A stretch of DNA of 64,000 nt from Plantactinospora mayteni (GTDB lineage: Bacteria; Actinomycetota; Actinomycetes; Mycobacteriales; Micromonosporaceae): contig NZ_BONX01000011.1 of the NCBI RefSeq assembly GCF_016862935.1, positions 107,970 to 171,969 on the forward strand, written 5' to 3'. Shown piece after piece: positions 62,979 through 64,000 of the stretch. A model generated the notes under the pieces. It was not told the origin of the DNA. It did not search any database and was given only the letters and a program-made list of their open reading frames with translations. Positions within the stretch are counted from its first letter, which is position 1. The number at the start of each line of letters is the position of its first letter. Position numbers and translations under genes: made by a program.

Positions 62979-63868
62979 CGCTGGGACTCCTTGTCCACGG
63001 AGGATGCGGGGGTTAGCACGGGTGGTACGGGAGACGCCGCCTGCACCGTCCACGGATCGGTGTCCAGATCGGACACCATGGTCTCGACGGGCAGCCGCTC
63101 GCGCAGGTGTGCGGCGAGTTCGTCGAGCCAGGGCCGCTCGGTCGCCCAGTGTGCGGCGTCCAGCAGCGCCGGACCCTCCTCGGCCAGGTATTCGCTGACC
63201 GGATGGTGCCGCAAATCGGCGGCAAGGAACACGTCGACACCGGCCCGCAGGGCGTCGCCGAGGAAGGAGTCGCCGGCTCCGCCGCTGACCGCCACGGTCG
63301 AGATCGTCCGCCCCGGGTCGCCTGCGGCGCGTACGCCCCAGGCGGTCGGCGGGAGCGCCCGGGCCACGTACCCGGTGAACTCGGCCAGGGTCGTCGGCTC
63401 CGGCAGCCGGCCGATCCGCCCGAAGCCCCGCCCCTGGCCGGCGGCTGGACCGGAGGGGTCGGCCGGGCGCAGCGGGCGCAGGTCGGTCAGGCCGAGCCGG
63501 GTGGCGAGCGCGTCGGAGACACCCGGACTGGCCACGTCGGCGTTGGTGTGCGCCACGTACAGGGCCACGTCATTCTTGATCAACTGGTGCACGATCCGGC
63601 CCTTGTACGTCGTCGCGGCCACCGACGAGACCCCGCGCAGCAGCAGCGGATGGTGCGCGACGATCAGGTCGGCACCGTACCCGAGCGCCTCGGCGACCGT
63701 TTCCGGCACCACGTCCACGACGCAGCAGACCCGGCGTACCGGTGCGGACGGCTCACCGACCACCAGTCCCACCCGGTCCCACCCTTCGGCCCAGGCCGGC
63801 GGATAACGCTGGTCCAGCGCTGCCACGACGTCGGCCACGCTGACCGCTTGAGATCCGGATGCACCCAC
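62975..63868 (-). CDS. Nif3-like dinuclear metal centre hexameric protein
   Basis: A 297-residue member of the Nif3/YbgI family. It has the metal-binding histidines in LIVAHHPLLLRG and VAHTNADVA, and the C-terminal ADLRHHPVSEY and LDAAHWATE. Members form hexamers with a dinuclear metal site; some act as GTP cyclohydrolase-like or hydrolytic enzymes, but the role is not established. The start is probably GTG 63868 just before SVADVVAALDQRYPP; the upstream frame has no ribosome binding site. The stop overlaps the zinc-ribbon start, so the three genes form a tightly coupled operon. Confidence 0.9.
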   Translation of the reverse strand: MGASGSQAVSVADVVAALDQRYPPAWAEGWDRVGLVVGEPSAPVRRVCCVVDVVPETVAEALGYGADLIVAHHPLLLRGVSSVAATTYKGRIVHQLIKNDVALYVAHTNADVASPGVSDALATRLGLTDLRPLRPADPSGPAAGQGRGFGRIGRLPEPTTLAEFTGYVARALPPTAWGVRAAGDPGRTISTVAVSGGAGDSFLGDALRAGVDVFLAADLRHHPVSEYLAEEGPALLDAAHWATERPWLDELAAHLRERLPVETMVSDLDTDPWTVQAASPVPPVLTPASSVDKESQR

Positions 63869-64000
63869 GGCGGCCCAGCTTACCGGCGTCCGGCCGACCA
63901 CGGAGCCGAGCGTCGCCCCCGACCCCCGCCGGACCCACGGCAACCAAGCTTCCACCCCCGCCTCCCGACCGACGTGGAACCCCGGCCGGACGCCCCCGGG
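63869..64000. other. Window end without a clear gene
   Basis: The last 132 bases contain only the probable promoter side of the Nif3 gene. No new gene is supported. Confidence 0.4.

Overview
The window is about 64 kb of very GC-rich DNA with GTG starts, purine-rich ribosome binding sites and actinobacterial gene neighbourhoods: lpdA-sucB, lipB/lipA-DUF4191-RDD-glnA, glnE beside a second glnA, a two-domain RNase H/phosphatase, a SCO5389-type protein and F420-linked npdG. Protein sequences and synteny suggest a Micromonosporaceae chromosome (Micromonospora or Plantactinospora-like); this is an inference from recognised families, not a database match. Most of it is core chromosome. The accessory-looking part is about 47-56 kb.

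Layout. 0-7.5 kb: leucyl aminopeptidase, lipoamide dehydrogenase and a two-lipoyl-domain E2, then a TIGR01777 epimerase-like protein and a small LPXTG-type surface protein. 7.4-11.4 kb: a SCO5389-family protein and a CooC-like ATPase behind a Zur-like operator, a large membrane protein, and a CopD-like protein. 11.5-21.6 kb: lipB, an archaeal-type aspartyl-tRNA synthetase preceded by a complete T-box leader with an Asp (GAC) specifier, lipA, a UDP-galactopyranose-mutase-like flavoprotein, a large LuxR/AAA regulator and DUF4191. 21.6-27.2 kb: LacI regulator, RDD protein, glnA with a GlnR-type box, and a PadR/membrane-protein pair. 27.2-35.9 kb: PLP decarboxylase, membrane protein, glnE, a class I amidotransferase and an LD-carboxypeptidase. 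36-39.3 kb: a NACHT (STAND) NTPase, a candidate immunity protein. 39.5-47.2 kb: secreted protein, DUF350, glnA2, nadE, panB, npdG and a histone H1-like Lys/Ala-rich protein. 47.4-56 kb: mostly small, hypothetical, secreted or degenerate genes, with two tRNA-Gly 3'-half repeats that look like attachment-site scars. 56.2-64 kb: RNase P RNA, a frameshifted TauE-like permease gene, a monocarboxylate-type Na+/solute symporter with DUF3311, a hydrolase, and a Nif3 / zinc-ribbon / RNase H-phosphatase operon.

Nitrogen control is the main functional theme. GlnA keeps the adenylylation tyrosine, GlnE is the adenylyltransferase, GlnA2 lacks that tyrosine, and both glnA genes have GlnR-like boxes upstream. 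Lipoate is the second theme: LipB and LipA make the cofactor carried by the E2 protein.

Three observations stand out. (1) The T-box in front of the second-type AspRS has every canonical element: AGUA/GAA specifier loop with GAC, AGAGAG and GCUGGAAG motifs, and a TGGC antiterminator bulge. (2) glnE is preceded by three exact 26-nt-spaced mini-ORFs of nine codons, each linked to the next by an ATGA overlap, the last leading into the glnE ATG. (3) Several genes have their last 15-40 nt, including the stop codon, tandemly duplicated just downstream. Short in-phase tandem repeats also sit inside AspRS and LipA, so short tandem duplication seems unusually active in this genome.
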